Source: Terfezia claveryi (taxonomy: Eukaryota; Ascomycota; Pezizomycetes; Pezizales; Pezizaceae). From it: a stretch of DNA of 64,000 bases. The notes under the pieces are model-generated. The model made no database searches. It was not told the origin of the DNA and was given only the letters and a program-made list of their open reading frames with translations. Below, one piece after another: positions 24,794-34,461 of this stretch. Made by a program: the position numbers and the translations under genes. Position 1 is the first letter of the stretch. The number at the start of each line of letters is the position of its first letter. The stretch covers positions 154,775 through 218,774 of the forward strand of contig WHUX01000088.1 of NCBI GenBank assembly GCA_015179025.1. Direction: 5' to 3'.

Positions 24794-24843
24794 ATTGTTT
24801 TTTTTGGACGTGTATTTGCGATTGAACTCTGTTTTCTTTTGGA

Positions 24844-24898
24844 GGGGATGCTTAGTCTTGCTACCGAGGGGCTTGTGCCAACAAGACTAGGGGATGCT
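24844..24898 (-). repeat. 37-bp TIR element with 9-bp duplication
   Basis: The insert (24853-24889) starts TAGTCTTG and ends CAAGACTA, so it has perfect 8-bp terminal inverted repeats. On the minus strand it begins TAGTCTTGTTGGCAC like the rest of the family. Perfect copies of GGGGATGCT flank it (24844-24852 and 24890-24898). It is the only member with both inverted ends exactly at the target duplication, and it suggests the full element's termini. Confidence 0.8.
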
Positions 24899-25316
24899 TA
24901 GTATTAGCGGAGAAAAGAAAGAGAATCGTTACATTTTTCAAGGGACTTCAAGTGTTTTCGAGACAACTTTCGCAGCCTTGGGAAACGATGACAGGACGTT
25001 TGTTCCTCTAAAATAGCAGAGAGGCAGATCGGTTCATGCCCTAGTCTAGTTGCTCAGCGTGGGATATTCAAATTTTTTTTTAGTTATAGTTAAACGTCAG
25101 AAGCTACATGTCTCGAGAACCGAGTACCTACCATGGATTCAACTGCAGACACTGAGCGGTGGAGGATCGATGGTGTGAAGTCCCCCTCTTGTATTAAAGG
25201 TGACAATTGGTGCTTCATATCGTTGTTGGGAGGGTTTTTAGGTACCGTCGGTGGAGTCGGAATAGAGGTGTGGTTAAACATTATAAGAAAAACCTGCCAC
25301 AAGAAGTATATATTCA

Positions 25317-25390
25317 GGTTTCGTGGTGTAGTTGGTTATCACTTCTGTCTAACACACAGGCGGTCCCCGGTTCGAACCCGGGCGAAATCA
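25317..25390 (+). tRNA. tRNA-Val(AAC)
   Basis: The acceptor GGTTTCG pairs with CGAAATC; the D-arm contains GTGTAGTTGGTTATCAC; the anticodon stem TCTGT/ACAGG holds loop CTAACAC with anticodon AAC; the T-arm CCCGG-TTCGAAC-CCGGG is perfect. No intron. A T-rich tract follows within about 15 nt. It decodes valine GTT and GTC codons. Confidence 0.93.
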
Positions 25391-25461
25391 GCATTTTATT
25401 TTGTGATTTCAAACCCTAAGAGTCATTAGGATCTTGGGCCTAAACGATTTTATTCAAGTGA

Positions 25462-25510
25462 CGAGACATCTAGTCTGGTTGGCACAACACCCTCGTAGAG
25501 GTGCGACATC
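25462..25510 (+). repeat. 31-bp TAGTCTGG-family insertion, duplication 7/9
   Basis: The insert (25471-25501) starts TAGTCTGGTTGGCACAACAC and continues CCTCGTAGAGG. The flanks CGAGACATC and TGCGACATC match at 7 of 9 positions; the shared GACATC touches the insert on the left. A related insert without a flanking duplication starts at 25899. Confidence 0.55.
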
Positions 25511-25609
25511 ACATGTCCATCTTTTTCTTTTTCGGTTTATCTGAGATTTGGTCTGGACGGGCGGTACCTAGGTATGCTTGACTTTTAAGCCCCAAGGCAC
25601 CCCAAAAGC

Positions 25610-26041
25610 CTACCGTGGTAGCAGGAATAGACCCCTTGGAAGCCAAAACCTCCCCTTCCTGCAAAGGCCCTCTCGTGCCAAAACTCTGGCAGCTGCTGGA
25701 ATCTCAACGTGATCACTTTCTTGCCAACTTTCCCACGACGTTCTATGCTCCTTCATCCACGACCCTTCATTCCCGAAGATAGATTCGCAATGCGTGAGAC
25801 CTGAAGCACTCGTGATCAGCTCAGCCTTTGCCCTCTCGCTCTCTGCAGCCAATTCCGGTAGGTCTAGAACTACCATATCCACCGTGCCCCGACTACAGTA
25901 GTCTGGTTGGCACAACACCCTCCACAAGACAACGCGCCCCTGATGTTGCTTAGAGCTGGCTCCCTGGATATCTTGCTCTCGAGGAACTCGATCCGGACTC
26001 TCTTTTTCCTTGGGATGTGGGCCTCCCACGTCACATCTCAA
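25610..26041 (-). CDS. Hypothetical ORF, 143 residues, uncertain
   Basis: I do not recognise this ORF. It starts MRCDVGGPHPKEKESPDRVP and is charged and soluble in character (for example ELAAESERAKAELITSASGL), which is more protein-like than its neighbours. An insert of the TAGTCTGG family (start 25899) falls inside the frame and contributes about eight residues (VLCQPDYC) without closing it. No domain, intron or partner gene is visible. It may be a fragment of a retroelement ORF or a chance frame. Confidence 0.3.
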   Translation of the reverse strand: MRCDVGGPHPKEKESPDRVPREQDIQGASSKQHQGRVVLWRVLCQPDYCSRGTVDMVVLDLPELAAESERAKAELITSASGLTHCESIFGNEGSWMKEHRTSWESWQESDHVEIPAAARVLAREGLCRKGRFWLPRGLFLLPR

Positions 26042-26775
26042 GATATTACCCCTTGCATAGATATTTAATAGGCCTGGGCACGAATCCGGCTCGTAGTTTT
26101 ACAAAGGAGGCTCGAGCCGACTCAAGCTGCCAAGACTTGGTGCGCGAGGATTTAGCGAAGAGGCTTGAGGTGCAAAGGGCACATTCCATCTGTAATAAGT
26201 ACGAAACTATAACTGGTCACTCTACACAAAGAGCATCAGAAAAATGAGCTACGTTCACGGACGTTCACCTCTCTCCTCCGGGGGAGATGATATGTCAATG
26301 AATACCGGATGCGGGCAGCGCTCACGGGAGCTGACGCACGAGAAAGGGTTCCAGAGAAGGCAGACTCCAGCGTTGCGGTGTGGCTACCATACACAAGACG
26401 GTCATCACCTGGTTTCTCTTGTCCTGCCCTCGACGATTATAGGCCGCTCTAGGCAGCATTAAGGACGGGAGGATATTGACCGCCCCATCTGGATTCAAGA
26501 GGAGGATGAGCATAGCTGGGACGCCGTGGAGGTCTTTTTCGGGTTTTTATATCGACATCTCGCTGGGAGGCGTGCCGGATAACCGCCTCGCATTCTTATA
26601 TTGGCGGTACTGGAGTTTGTTCGAATCTCCTATTTGCTAGATGAAGCTTCAGTCAGACCCCTCCAGTTGTCATCTGGCAAAAGCCGGTTAAAGACAGCAT
26701 GGATTTTTCTTTTAAAATATGGCAGCAAGGAAGCTGCGGTCCACTTTTGAGTTCATTGACGTTTACCTATTTCCA

Positions 26776-26887
26776 TTTTTTTTTGGTTTTTTTTTTTTTA
26801 AAAAAAATATTTAGTACATATCTCATGCGAAAGGGAAGGTTCAGGACAAGGCAAGTTAATCTGCCGGGTTCGGCGCCTATATACCGC
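26776..26887 (-). mobile_element. Retroposon fragment, inverted, with poly(A) tail
   Basis: Read on the minus strand it contains CGGCAGATTAACTTGCC, TTGTCCTGAA and then an A-rich tail (the T- and A-runs at 26776-26810). The body between TCCTGAA and the tail differs from the other copies (no CCCGGGT hairpin), so this is either a divergent subfamily or a deletion. Confidence 0.5.
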
Positions 26888-27561
26888 AACATAACAAAAT
26901 TCGAGAGCCAACTGGCGAAAGCAAATATAAGACGAAAAGATAAATTCAAGGGGCCCAACGGCCAGATAAAGATGTCCAAAAACACCGCAAAACTCAAAAG
27001 GATAGGAACTCCGTGCTGTTATTAACTAGCAATTGCCAGATGAGCCCAAGGGGCCTGACTGAGGCCTGATCCGAGACAAAAACGCAGGAACAAAGAAACT
27101 CTAGTACCAATCGGTAAAAAGAAAAAAGATCGAACGAACTAAGCACCGTATGGTAAGGAAAAATAGCAATAGCAATTATTATGCGACCCTCCCCACGAGC
27201 TTTCAGAATACGAAAGTAAAGAAGTCTGCAACGGCATTTCGTTCCTCTCCGTCCTCCTCCTAGATCCAGATGCGGCGGTACAGGTCTTCCCAGTCTTTAA
27301 TGCTGCCTAGAGCTTCTCTCTGTTCGCTCACCTCCTGGCAGTCCAATGTGTTTGCCGGTGGCCGCATTCGCAGGTGCTGGTATCAGATTTGCCTGTTGTG
27401 AAGCCATTACCTTTAGGGCCCCCGGTCCGCTCGTAGCCATATGTATGCTGAGAGAGTGTGTCGGTTATATTCGATCTCCTGAGCCCAAAGGATGGGTGCC
27501 TCGCTTCTGTAGGCTTTGGAAGCTTGCCTGATGCCCCCTTTAGTGACCATTGTTCTGGTTA

Positions 27562-27590
27562 GGGAGACTCCAACCAGACTAGGGAGACTT
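27562..27590 (-). repeat. 11-bp TAGTCTGG-family insertion, duplication 8/9
   Basis: The insert (27571-27581) reads TAGTCTGGTTG on the minus strand and is flanked by GGGAGACTC and GGGAGACTT. It is the shortest member of the family, so taken alone it would not be convincing. Confidence 0.5.
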
Positions 27591-27954
27591 GCCCTAGAGC
27601 AGAGATGAAGGCGGCTAGCTTATCGGCTATCTCGTTTCCGTGAATGCCGATATGGGAGCGACCTAATTTCCTTATCGTATGATACTTGAGTCCGTTCGAG
27701 CGTTTTTATTGGTTTTGGACGGGCTCAGCCAGGCCCCTTTGGGAGGATCTCGATCGCACCATATGGAATGAGGAGGAGGACTGGGCGCGGTGGAGACCTT
27801 CTTCAATTTCTTGTATAGACGGCTGGCCGGACTTTTGAGAGTTCACATGTATTATTTCGGCCAACAGGCCCTCGGGTTTATTTGTTTGTTTCCATTTGGA
27901 AAGAAAGAGGAAAAGGGGGAGGGGGTTGATACGTTTCTCTTCTGATTGCAGCGG

Positions 27955-28316
27955 GCTTCAGTCAGGCCTCTTGGGGTCAAAAAGCATCAGTCGGTTCATG
28001 AAAGTACGGGGGGTCTTGTCTCATTTGAGTTTATCTGCTCTCTCCTACTTACACCTGCTTGCCTGCAAGCACTCGAGCTTTGTCCTGGGACCGAATAGGA
28101 GTAATAAGTATTTAAAAAGAAGAAATCTCGAGCTTTGTTATCATTTTTACATTCGAAGTTTTTGTTTTGCCATTTCGGCACTTGAGTCTATTTGCCGCGC
28201 TGGACCCGGCAGCTTAACTTGCCTTGTCCTGAATCTACCCGGGTTTTCTGGTGGCTCATCATGGTCCCCTTCTTGGACGCGTATGAGCACTGAGTAATTT
28301 TTTTGAAAACAGAAAA
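27955..28316 (+). mobile_element. Two adjoining retroposon fragments
   Basis: The first piece (27955-28120) starts near CAGTCAGGCCTCTTGGGGTC and ends TGGGACCGAATAGGAGTAATAAG plus an A-rich tail. The second (28165-28316) has GGCAGCTTAACTTGCC, TTGTCCTGAAT, a CCCGGGTTTTCTGG hairpin, CTCATCATGGTCCCC and an A-rich end. Two tails in the same orientation suggest one copy inserted beside or into another. Confidence 0.55.
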
Positions 28317-28694
28317 AAACCTACCCAACCCTGAAATGGTTGCTAAGACCTGCGTGTTTGCTTACAGGAGCTGTCTTGATGGAATTTACAGTGGCCATCG
28401 TTAATGTATGGTAGCTACCGTCATGAGATTGTAGATGGGCCGTGGTGGAGAAGAGTACAACACGTCAATATGGCAGATCGCGGTATAGGAGTAGGTACTT
28501 AATGGGTATTTATCTATATAAAAAAAAATAATAAAAAAGTCTGGCTGATACATAATCCTTGATTAATAATGTGTTTTAGATAATATCTTCAGCAAGATAC
28601 GTGAGACTAAATACATGGTAAAGTTCTTCTTAGACCCTAATTGATAGAGAGCCTGCGCACCAACGTCAAGGTGATGAACTTCATAGCGCAGGTT

Positions 28695-28808
28695 CCGTTC
28701 TCTTTCTTCCTCCTTTCCCATACGACACCCCTTTCCATTAAACTTCACTTCCTTTCTCTTTCTTCCTCCTTTCCCATACGACGCCCCTTTCCACTAAACT
28801 TCACTTCC
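28695..28808. repeat. Tandem duplication of about 55 bp
   Basis: Two direct copies of a pyrimidine-rich unit containing CTTTCTTCCTCCTTTCCCAT and ending TAAACTTCACTTCC lie back to back, with two or three transitions between them. Confidence 0.85.
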
Positions 28809-29939
28809 GCGTATTGTTAACCCCACAAGATACTAACCTGAGTTCGACCCAACACTCGATAAGTCCGCGGATACGGCTGGTGATGGTAATGTGTAAGGCC
28901 GGTGTTTGATGCTGAATTGGCTGAACTCCAAATTCTGGCTCCAGCTCAACCCTCAAGCGAGAATAATTTGAATGGAGAATTTTCAATTAGAAAGGCCTGG
29001 GAGTTCAGGCAGTTCTGAGAGATATGCTTGATTAGAAATAACACTAGAGTTTGGACAGATTTAATCCGAGTGGAGGAGTTGTTAAATGCCAACAGACTGA
29101 GTTGCCAGTCACTCCAATTTCGCGTATTTATTTGTCGGCCTCTTTTTTTTGGCCCTAACTTAGATGTCAGCCTCAATTCAAATAGAGTATTGGTTCATTA
29201 GACAAAAAAAAAGAGTTAAGTAGTTTCAACATAATGGTAGTTGATTAACTAAAGAAAAGATGTAGATGATTCTGAATGCGAGTTAGAACCCGTCCTAGGG
29301 GGCTCAAGGCCCCAGCGCTTGGCTGCGAGGTGGTTGAAGAGAAAAGAAGAAGGGAGAATTGGGAGGAAAGAGGGGTACTTATAGGATTTTGGACACTCTG
29401 CCAAGGATTGGGTAGTTTTGGGGGAGCGGCTTGGCTCTGCGGGCTTGGCTGCCTGTTGGGGAGTGTAACCGCTAGGACAAAACGTGATCACTGGGTGCTA
29501 GGTTTGCCCAAACACCGATAGTATATTGTACGCTCACACTGCCATGGTATAGTACGGCACTGCTAGTTGTCACAGCAGACTCCTAGACTCACCTACGGGT
29601 GCAATGGAGCGCAGTTAGACTGGAGGTTAGGTTTCGCAGACGGCAGCGGCAAGAATAACCACTGCGCAACTGGAGCATATACTTATAATAGGAAGAGGGG
29701 ACGACTGGGATGCCGTAGAAGCTCTCTTCGGCTTCATGTATAGACAAATGTTGGAAGGGGCAGCTCGCCAGGTTAAAAGACTCATCACACTCTCTCTATG
29801 GTTATATTTGGTTAGAAGGGGCCGACTACGTCTTCTTATTTTCTGTTATGGTTTTATGACACTTTCTTCAAATATTGTACTGATTTCTGACGTCTAATTA
29901 TTTTACACTTTCACAAAGTTTGTTATTTGCTACTTTACG

Positions 29940-30070
29940 GTATATAGGAGTTCCGGGCCCCCGAGAGAAAATTAAACTCGCGAGAGGACCGGGCCCCCCA
30001 GGAGACCACCCATCTCCTGGCTGGCCCGGGCCCCGCGGGAGAATACGGAATGGCCGGGCCAGCCGCGAGT
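29940..30070 (+). repeat. GC-rich palindromic repeat related to 32.6 kb
   Basis: The segment is unusually rich in GGGCCC-type palindromes (GGCCCCGCGGGAGAA, GGCTGGCCCGGGCC). It resembles the GC-rich 5' part of the retroposon at 32600-32680. It could be the 5' half of a 3'-truncated copy. Confidence 0.4.
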
Positions 30071-30220
30071 ATGAGAAAAATGGTTCTTTACGATATCTTG
30101 ATAATTTAGATAATGTGGCTATCGGGTGAGCTCATTACCCTCAACTAAACATATGACCGTCCATCGGATCAATATGCAAGTGCACCAGAGGTCTCAGACG
30201 AGTCAGACTTGCTTACCACT

Positions 30221-30266
30221 GGCTGTACCCTCTGCGAGGGGTAGTACAATCAGACTAGGCCATACC
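30221..30266 (-). repeat. 28-bp TAGTCT-family insertion, duplication 7/9
   Basis: On the minus strand the insert (30230-30257) starts TAGTCTGATTGTAC and includes CCCCTCGCAGAG, which corresponds to the CCCTCGTAGAG of the 25.47-kb copy. The flanks GGCTGTACC and GGCCATACC differ by two adjacent transitions. Confidence 0.45.
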
Positions 30267-30686
30267 TATACTTACCACACAAGATTGCTTGCCACATAAC
30301 GAACGTTCAGCTCGCCATACATGTCTGAGTTTATCTAATGTAATCCGGGTCCATTCTACTATGGGATATACACCATATGAGGTTGTATTCAAAATCAAGC
30401 TACGCACATTACCCCTATGTACCAGGATCGCAACGAAATAAAGCAACTCTTAGCACTGAAAGTGGCAATGAAATTATGCTACCAAAAATAGCACATCGGT
30501 TAGATAGTCAGCCAGTATTTAGATACTCATCAGACAGTTCTACCGGTAATGCTGGCTCCTCATTATTGACAAGAGACTCACTACGTTCGTCAGACAGTAG
30601 CTCAAGTCCAGAAAATACACGAAAAGATATTTGGAGGAGTTAGGGGCAGATGCAGAAGTGTCCAAAGCAGATGGAGAGGAGTCAGG

Positions 30687-30781
30687 GGTGGATGCGGATT
30701 TTTTTTTTTTTTTATTTTTTTTTTAAATACTTGTTACTCCTATGCGGCCCCATTAGGGGGCCATGAGGAGGTGGATGCGGA
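30687..30781 (-). mobile_element. 5'-truncated retroposon with poly(A) tail and 12-bp duplication
   Basis: A 71-bp insertion (30699-30769) lies between perfect copies of GGTGGATGCGGA. On the minus strand it reads TCCTCATGGCCCC...GGGGCCGCATAGGAGTAAC, then AAGTATTT and an A-rich tail of about 30 nt. The tail abuts one copy of the duplication. This is the classic product of target-primed reverse transcription, and it fixes the 3' end of the retroposon family seen at 15.5, 15.7, 28.1 and 32.7 kb. Confidence 0.85.
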
Positions 30782-31266
30782 AGAGTCTGGAGCAGATATG
30801 GCAGGCATAGAGGAGTCAGAAGTACATATCCCAGGTATGGATGCCCCATATCTGATATATTAAAGCTATAATACTAACGAGACATTATATACCAGATTCC
30901 TCTATAATGTTAGCTAGAGTTCAGGCCAATACTGCGAAGACTCGTACTCAGATGAGTATAAAATACAGCAAATCTCAACAAATTGCGCAATTTAATGTTG
31001 GCGATCTGGTATCACTTTATATTCCTAGAATTGACCGACATGCAACCAATGCACCTAGGCTGTTCTGCAAAATCACCCTTAAACCTCATCCAGATGGATA
31101 TCAGTTGCTCACTCTACATGGCATACTGAACCGTTATTATCCCACCCGTGAGCGACAGAAACTTCCATCGAATTTTACTCATCCTGATTTAGATCGATTG
31201 CATGCATTTGTTAGAATGACATACATTCCGCCCATGCCTTGCTACCTATATCATATGTAGCCGTCA

Positions 31267-31400
31267 GCGGCTTGCACATCATATGCGTGCTTCCTGCTTA
31301 GCTATTCGGCTCGCAGCGGCTTGCACATCATATTGCGTACTCACACCTTGCTCGCACTCATATCGTTGCTTCATGCCTAGCTATACGGTTTGCAACGGAC
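31267..31400. repeat. Short tandem repeat, period about 50 bp
   Basis: CGGCTTGCACATCATAT occurs twice 50 bp apart (31267 and 31317), each followed by a related TAGCTAT-CGG-T-GCA stretch, and a partial third unit follows. It lies inside the probable 1-kb insertion in the integrase relic. Confidence 0.6.
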
Positions 31401-31631
31401 ATGTGCTTCTCCTTCTTCATGCTTTAGATGTACATGTTGGAACGCACATCCGGCACACCCGCTATCCAGCAAAAGGATCGCCGCCGCCGGCAACCACCAA
31501 CACTGTCAGCCGCCAAAACACCGATATCACCGAAGCCACCATTTTTCAGCTGAACATAAGAGTCATACAATCGCATACGCAATCATCTTACGTTCGTACA
31601 TACGCAATCATTATTATTAATTATTTGCGTA

Positions 31632-31968
31632 TGTTGGGTTGAGTCAAACCCTAGTTGCCACCCGGTTGTCGGTCGTCGCGCATTTCCTTAATTCTTATTG
31701 GTCGATTAACACATCCCTGCGCTTGTCATTTACCCTGAAATTCCATGTATATAGACACCGCTCCGGACCTGTATTTTATCGATAATCAAGCAAGTCTTTA
31801 ATTCACCTCGTTCTCACTCGCATTGTTCTTCTCCTAGTTCTATTATTCACTTCGCGTTTTACCACCCGCTGTAGTAGATTTATTACTAGAGATCTGCTGT
31901 GCACCCGTGCTCGCTGCCGTTGCCGCCGCCGCCGCCGCCTCGCTAGAACTTACTTCCGCTGCCTAACA
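31632..31968 (+). repeat. Possible solo LTR
   Basis: The segment starts TGTTGGGTTGAGTC and ends CTGCCTAACA, giving TG...CA ends within a short inverted repeat (TGTTGGG / CCTAACA). A partly similar segment ends with the same CTTCCGCTGCCTAACAA at about 20145. No internal coding region or target duplication could be tied to it, so the LTR call is tentative. Confidence 0.4.
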
Positions 31969-32589
31969 AGATATCTCCACATATCTTTTGTTAGTACGCT
32001 CATACATATATATATATCTCGTTCATGTTCCTACTTGTTCGTCAGACGAATAGATGCAATCACTTCACTCAATATAATACATGCACTCACTGTGTATGCA
32101 AACATCTTCTTCTCTTCATATTCCTCTCTCCAGTGACCAACTCGCTCTGTTCGTACCTTCCTTCAGTGGACACTTGGATCTCTCCGCTCGCCTGTTGCTA
32201 TTCCTATTCCTATAGGTCATATCTATAGCATTATCCATATATAATGCAAACTACCTATCATTAAGAGAGGCTGCTTCCTTAAGTACATTAGCTGAGCCTG
32301 AAACTACATGTAAATGTAAAGGCAAATGTCAAACCCACCGCTGTTCCTGTTCGCGTTTAATCTGAGAATGTACACCCGATGTCATCCTGCAAATGTTATA
32401 TGTACCAACAAATCGCATTCTAGTTCGTCCTCATCCGAATTCTCTAAAGAAAACACAATACATGTTGCTGGCCCTTCTGCTTAATGTCCAATCTTATTTC
32501 TTACTTTACTCCCACTTTGTATTCCCTTGCGTGCTTTATTCCACCTTGTATCTACATACTATTTATCAAATTTTACTTATTTGGGTAAT

Positions 32590-32791
32590 TATGTGCTCCC
32601 GTGTTCTCCCGTGGGGCCCGGGCCCCCCGCGAGACAACAAACTGTTCTCGCGGCTGGCCCGGAACATAGGCACCTCACCTGGCAGATTAACTTGCCTTGT
32701 CCTGAATCCACCCGGAAACCCGGGTGGCTCCTCATGGTCCCAGTAAGGGGACCGAATAGGAGTAAGGAGTAATAAATAAATAAAAAAAAGA
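32590..32791 (+). mobile_element. Retroposon with GC-rich head and A-rich tail
   Basis: This is the most complete copy of the family. It has a GC-rich head with GGGCCCGGGCCCCCCGCGAG and GCGGCTGGCCCGG, then GGCAGATTAACTTGCC, TTGTCCTGAATCCACCC, a perfect hairpin GGAAACCCGGGTGG, CTCCTCATGGTCCC, GGGACCGAATAGGAGTAA, and a tail of AATA/A runs. No protein coding is evident, so SINE or a truncated LINE end are both possible. Confidence 0.6.
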
Positions 32792-33936
32792 AAGGAAGAG
32801 AAACTTAGATCTGGAATTAGGAGTTCTATAGGTATCCAAGCCACAGATACATATACTGAAAGCGAACGAAATGGAAACCTCCTCCTCACCTGTACCAGCC
32901 CCCACGACAGCAAGCAGAAACGTTTTCGGGCGTCTCTCCATGACGAAGAGGCCCCCGGGCGTCAAGTCAAGATCATTTATCGAGCTCTATCTCATATCCC
33001 AAATTCGCTTTCATGGACCTCTTTACACACTTTTCCCTGTCCCTGAAGCCCCAGGATCCCGCGATATCCTGACATTCTTCCGAACCGCACTGTATCGTGG
33101 CTTGCCAGCTCAATACTCAGCACTCCATCCCAAGCCAATCCAAAGGGAAATAACTCCCTCTTGCCCTCCCAATCGTCGGAGGAGCTCGCATCACAGGTCG
33201 ACAGATCTAATCGCCCCTCCAACCACATCGCCCGATTGCATCTCACAAGATTGGTGGCCAACAGGTCACCATCGTTATAACTTCCACACCCCCTCCCCCC
33301 AACCATACGGGTATCCCTCGGTTACATTCCACTGCATTAACGGCCGACCAATATCCACCACTACAACTCCCACATAGCCAACCACATCTACACCACCCGA
33401 CCCCTCCTTACTGAGCCTGGTCCCGAGCCAAGTCAACTCGAGCTCGACTAGGGAAGAGCTCGAGCCCCAAAATATATGATAAAAGCTCGAGCCTCCTTGG
33501 AAAATGACGAGCTCCAGGCCCACAAGTTAATACATCGAATGCCAGACCCAGTTATCCGAGCTGACACCAAACAGTCACCAGGTGGATAACACAGGCCGCG
33601 GACGGTGACGTGGCGTCCTCTTCCCTTTACAACCAAACTGGAGGCAAAGTGGGAAGGTGTCCGTCCTCGTTGGCAACTCGGCTTACAGGACGTTCGAAAG
33701 TTTCCCAATCTGGGACGACGTATCACCAGATGTCATCGACGCAGCTACGGCAAGAGAGAGGCAGCGCTTTGAGAGTAAGGGCCTACAGGCAGGAGCCTTA
33801 GATATATCACGGGACGATTTAACAGGGAAACTCAACTGTAGCATATCGCTAGACCCACCAGACCAACAAAAGAAGGTACATTTTAAATTTGGGTAGGTCA
33901 AATGGCTCGCTCCCTTCCTTGTGCTAATATCTGAAT
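32792..33936. other. Stretch with one uncertain ORF
   Basis: The plus-strand frame 32871-33377 (168 residues, starting METSSSPVPAPTTASRN) is Pro-, Ser- and Thr-rich and has no recognised domain; it could be a gene fragment or a chance frame. A downstream frame at 33657-33896 has a protein-like sequence. The segment 33400-33530 contains GCTCGAGCC repeats and, inverted, the start of the hAT-like end seen at 26069. Confidence 0.35.
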
Positions 33937-34461
33937 TAGGTCTGGGCACGAGACGTCTCAAGACGAGACGGGGCCTGGTCTCGAGACGTCTCGTGGGCAG
34001 GGACAGTGGTCTCTAGACTTTTGGATATCGAGCACCAACCAACATAATCATAATTATATTCGAACTTGCTAGCTAGCTACCTAGTTATTATCAATCATCA
34101 TCATCTTCGCCTTCGACGTCAATTTCCTCTTCTATACCCTCTTCTGCTAAACCTCGCTCTAAAATCATCTAGAGTTCATATGAGCAGCCGACACGGAAAT
34201 TTGGCTTATTGTGCTGATTGGAGATGCAGTACATGAACGTGCAGATAATGAGCGGAGGAAGAGTATAATATGAGCGGAGAAAGAGAAGAAGGAATCTCTA
34301 CCTTTAAGTACCGAATAACACATATTTACAAGCGAAGGCTATTGTAGGCTGCTAAACTGATTGTCGCAACCCAAGAAAAGGTCTTCGCAGCCACTGAAAA
34401 ATTTTCGCATCCACTAAAAAGTTTTCACAAAAAGTCTCGAGACGTCTCGTGCCTAGGCCTA
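33937..34461. mobile_element. hAT-like MITE with about 29-bp inverted ends
   Basis: The left end TAGGTCTGGGCACGAGACGT is matched inverted at the right end (TAGGCCTAGGCACGAGACGT read on the minus strand), and both continue with CTC-AGAC. The TAGG-CTGGGCACGAG start is of the type found on hAT-superfamily elements. The roughly 525-bp interior has no transposase coding, so the element would be non-autonomous. No clear 8-bp target duplication remains. Confidence 0.6.

Larger units (their letters stand above)
25511..30220. other. Retroposon-rich, gene-poor block
   Basis: Fragments of poly(A)-tailed retroposons (listed separately) are mixed with three degenerate copies of a coding motif W-(D/G)-A-V-E-x2-F-x-F-x-Y-R-x-L (26499-26570, 27770-27843, 29698-29800). 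A hAT-like end TAGGCCTGGGCACGA occurs at about 26069. One longish open frame on the minus strand (25610-26041) is listed separately. A 55-bp tandem duplication lies at 28695-28808. Confidence 0.5.
30330..32400 (+). pseudogene. Integrase-like (GIN/KRBA2-type) transposase relic
   Basis: Three pieces in the right order suggest one gene. MGYTPYEVVF at 30361 matches the end of a retroviral-type integrase core. The frame at 30907-31260 contains FNVGDLVSLYIPRIDRHATN, like the post-integrase domain of cellular and Ginger-type GIN transposases. A Cys-rich tail, CKCKGKC...RCSCS, lies at about 32306-32355. In such proteins the Cys-rich tail follows the post-integrase domain closely, so about 1 kb appears inserted between 31240 and 32250; CTACCTAT occurs at both edges. 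A retroposon also interrupts it at 30699. Stops and frame breaks throughout mark it as dead. Family assignment is from motif memory, not a search. Confidence 0.45.

Noticed and set aside
25899..25935. A further TAGTCTGGTTGGCAC insertion counted with the family
   Set aside because: The motif is exact but I find no 9-bp direct repeat around it, so it is not counted as a clean insertion. The same holds for 35048.
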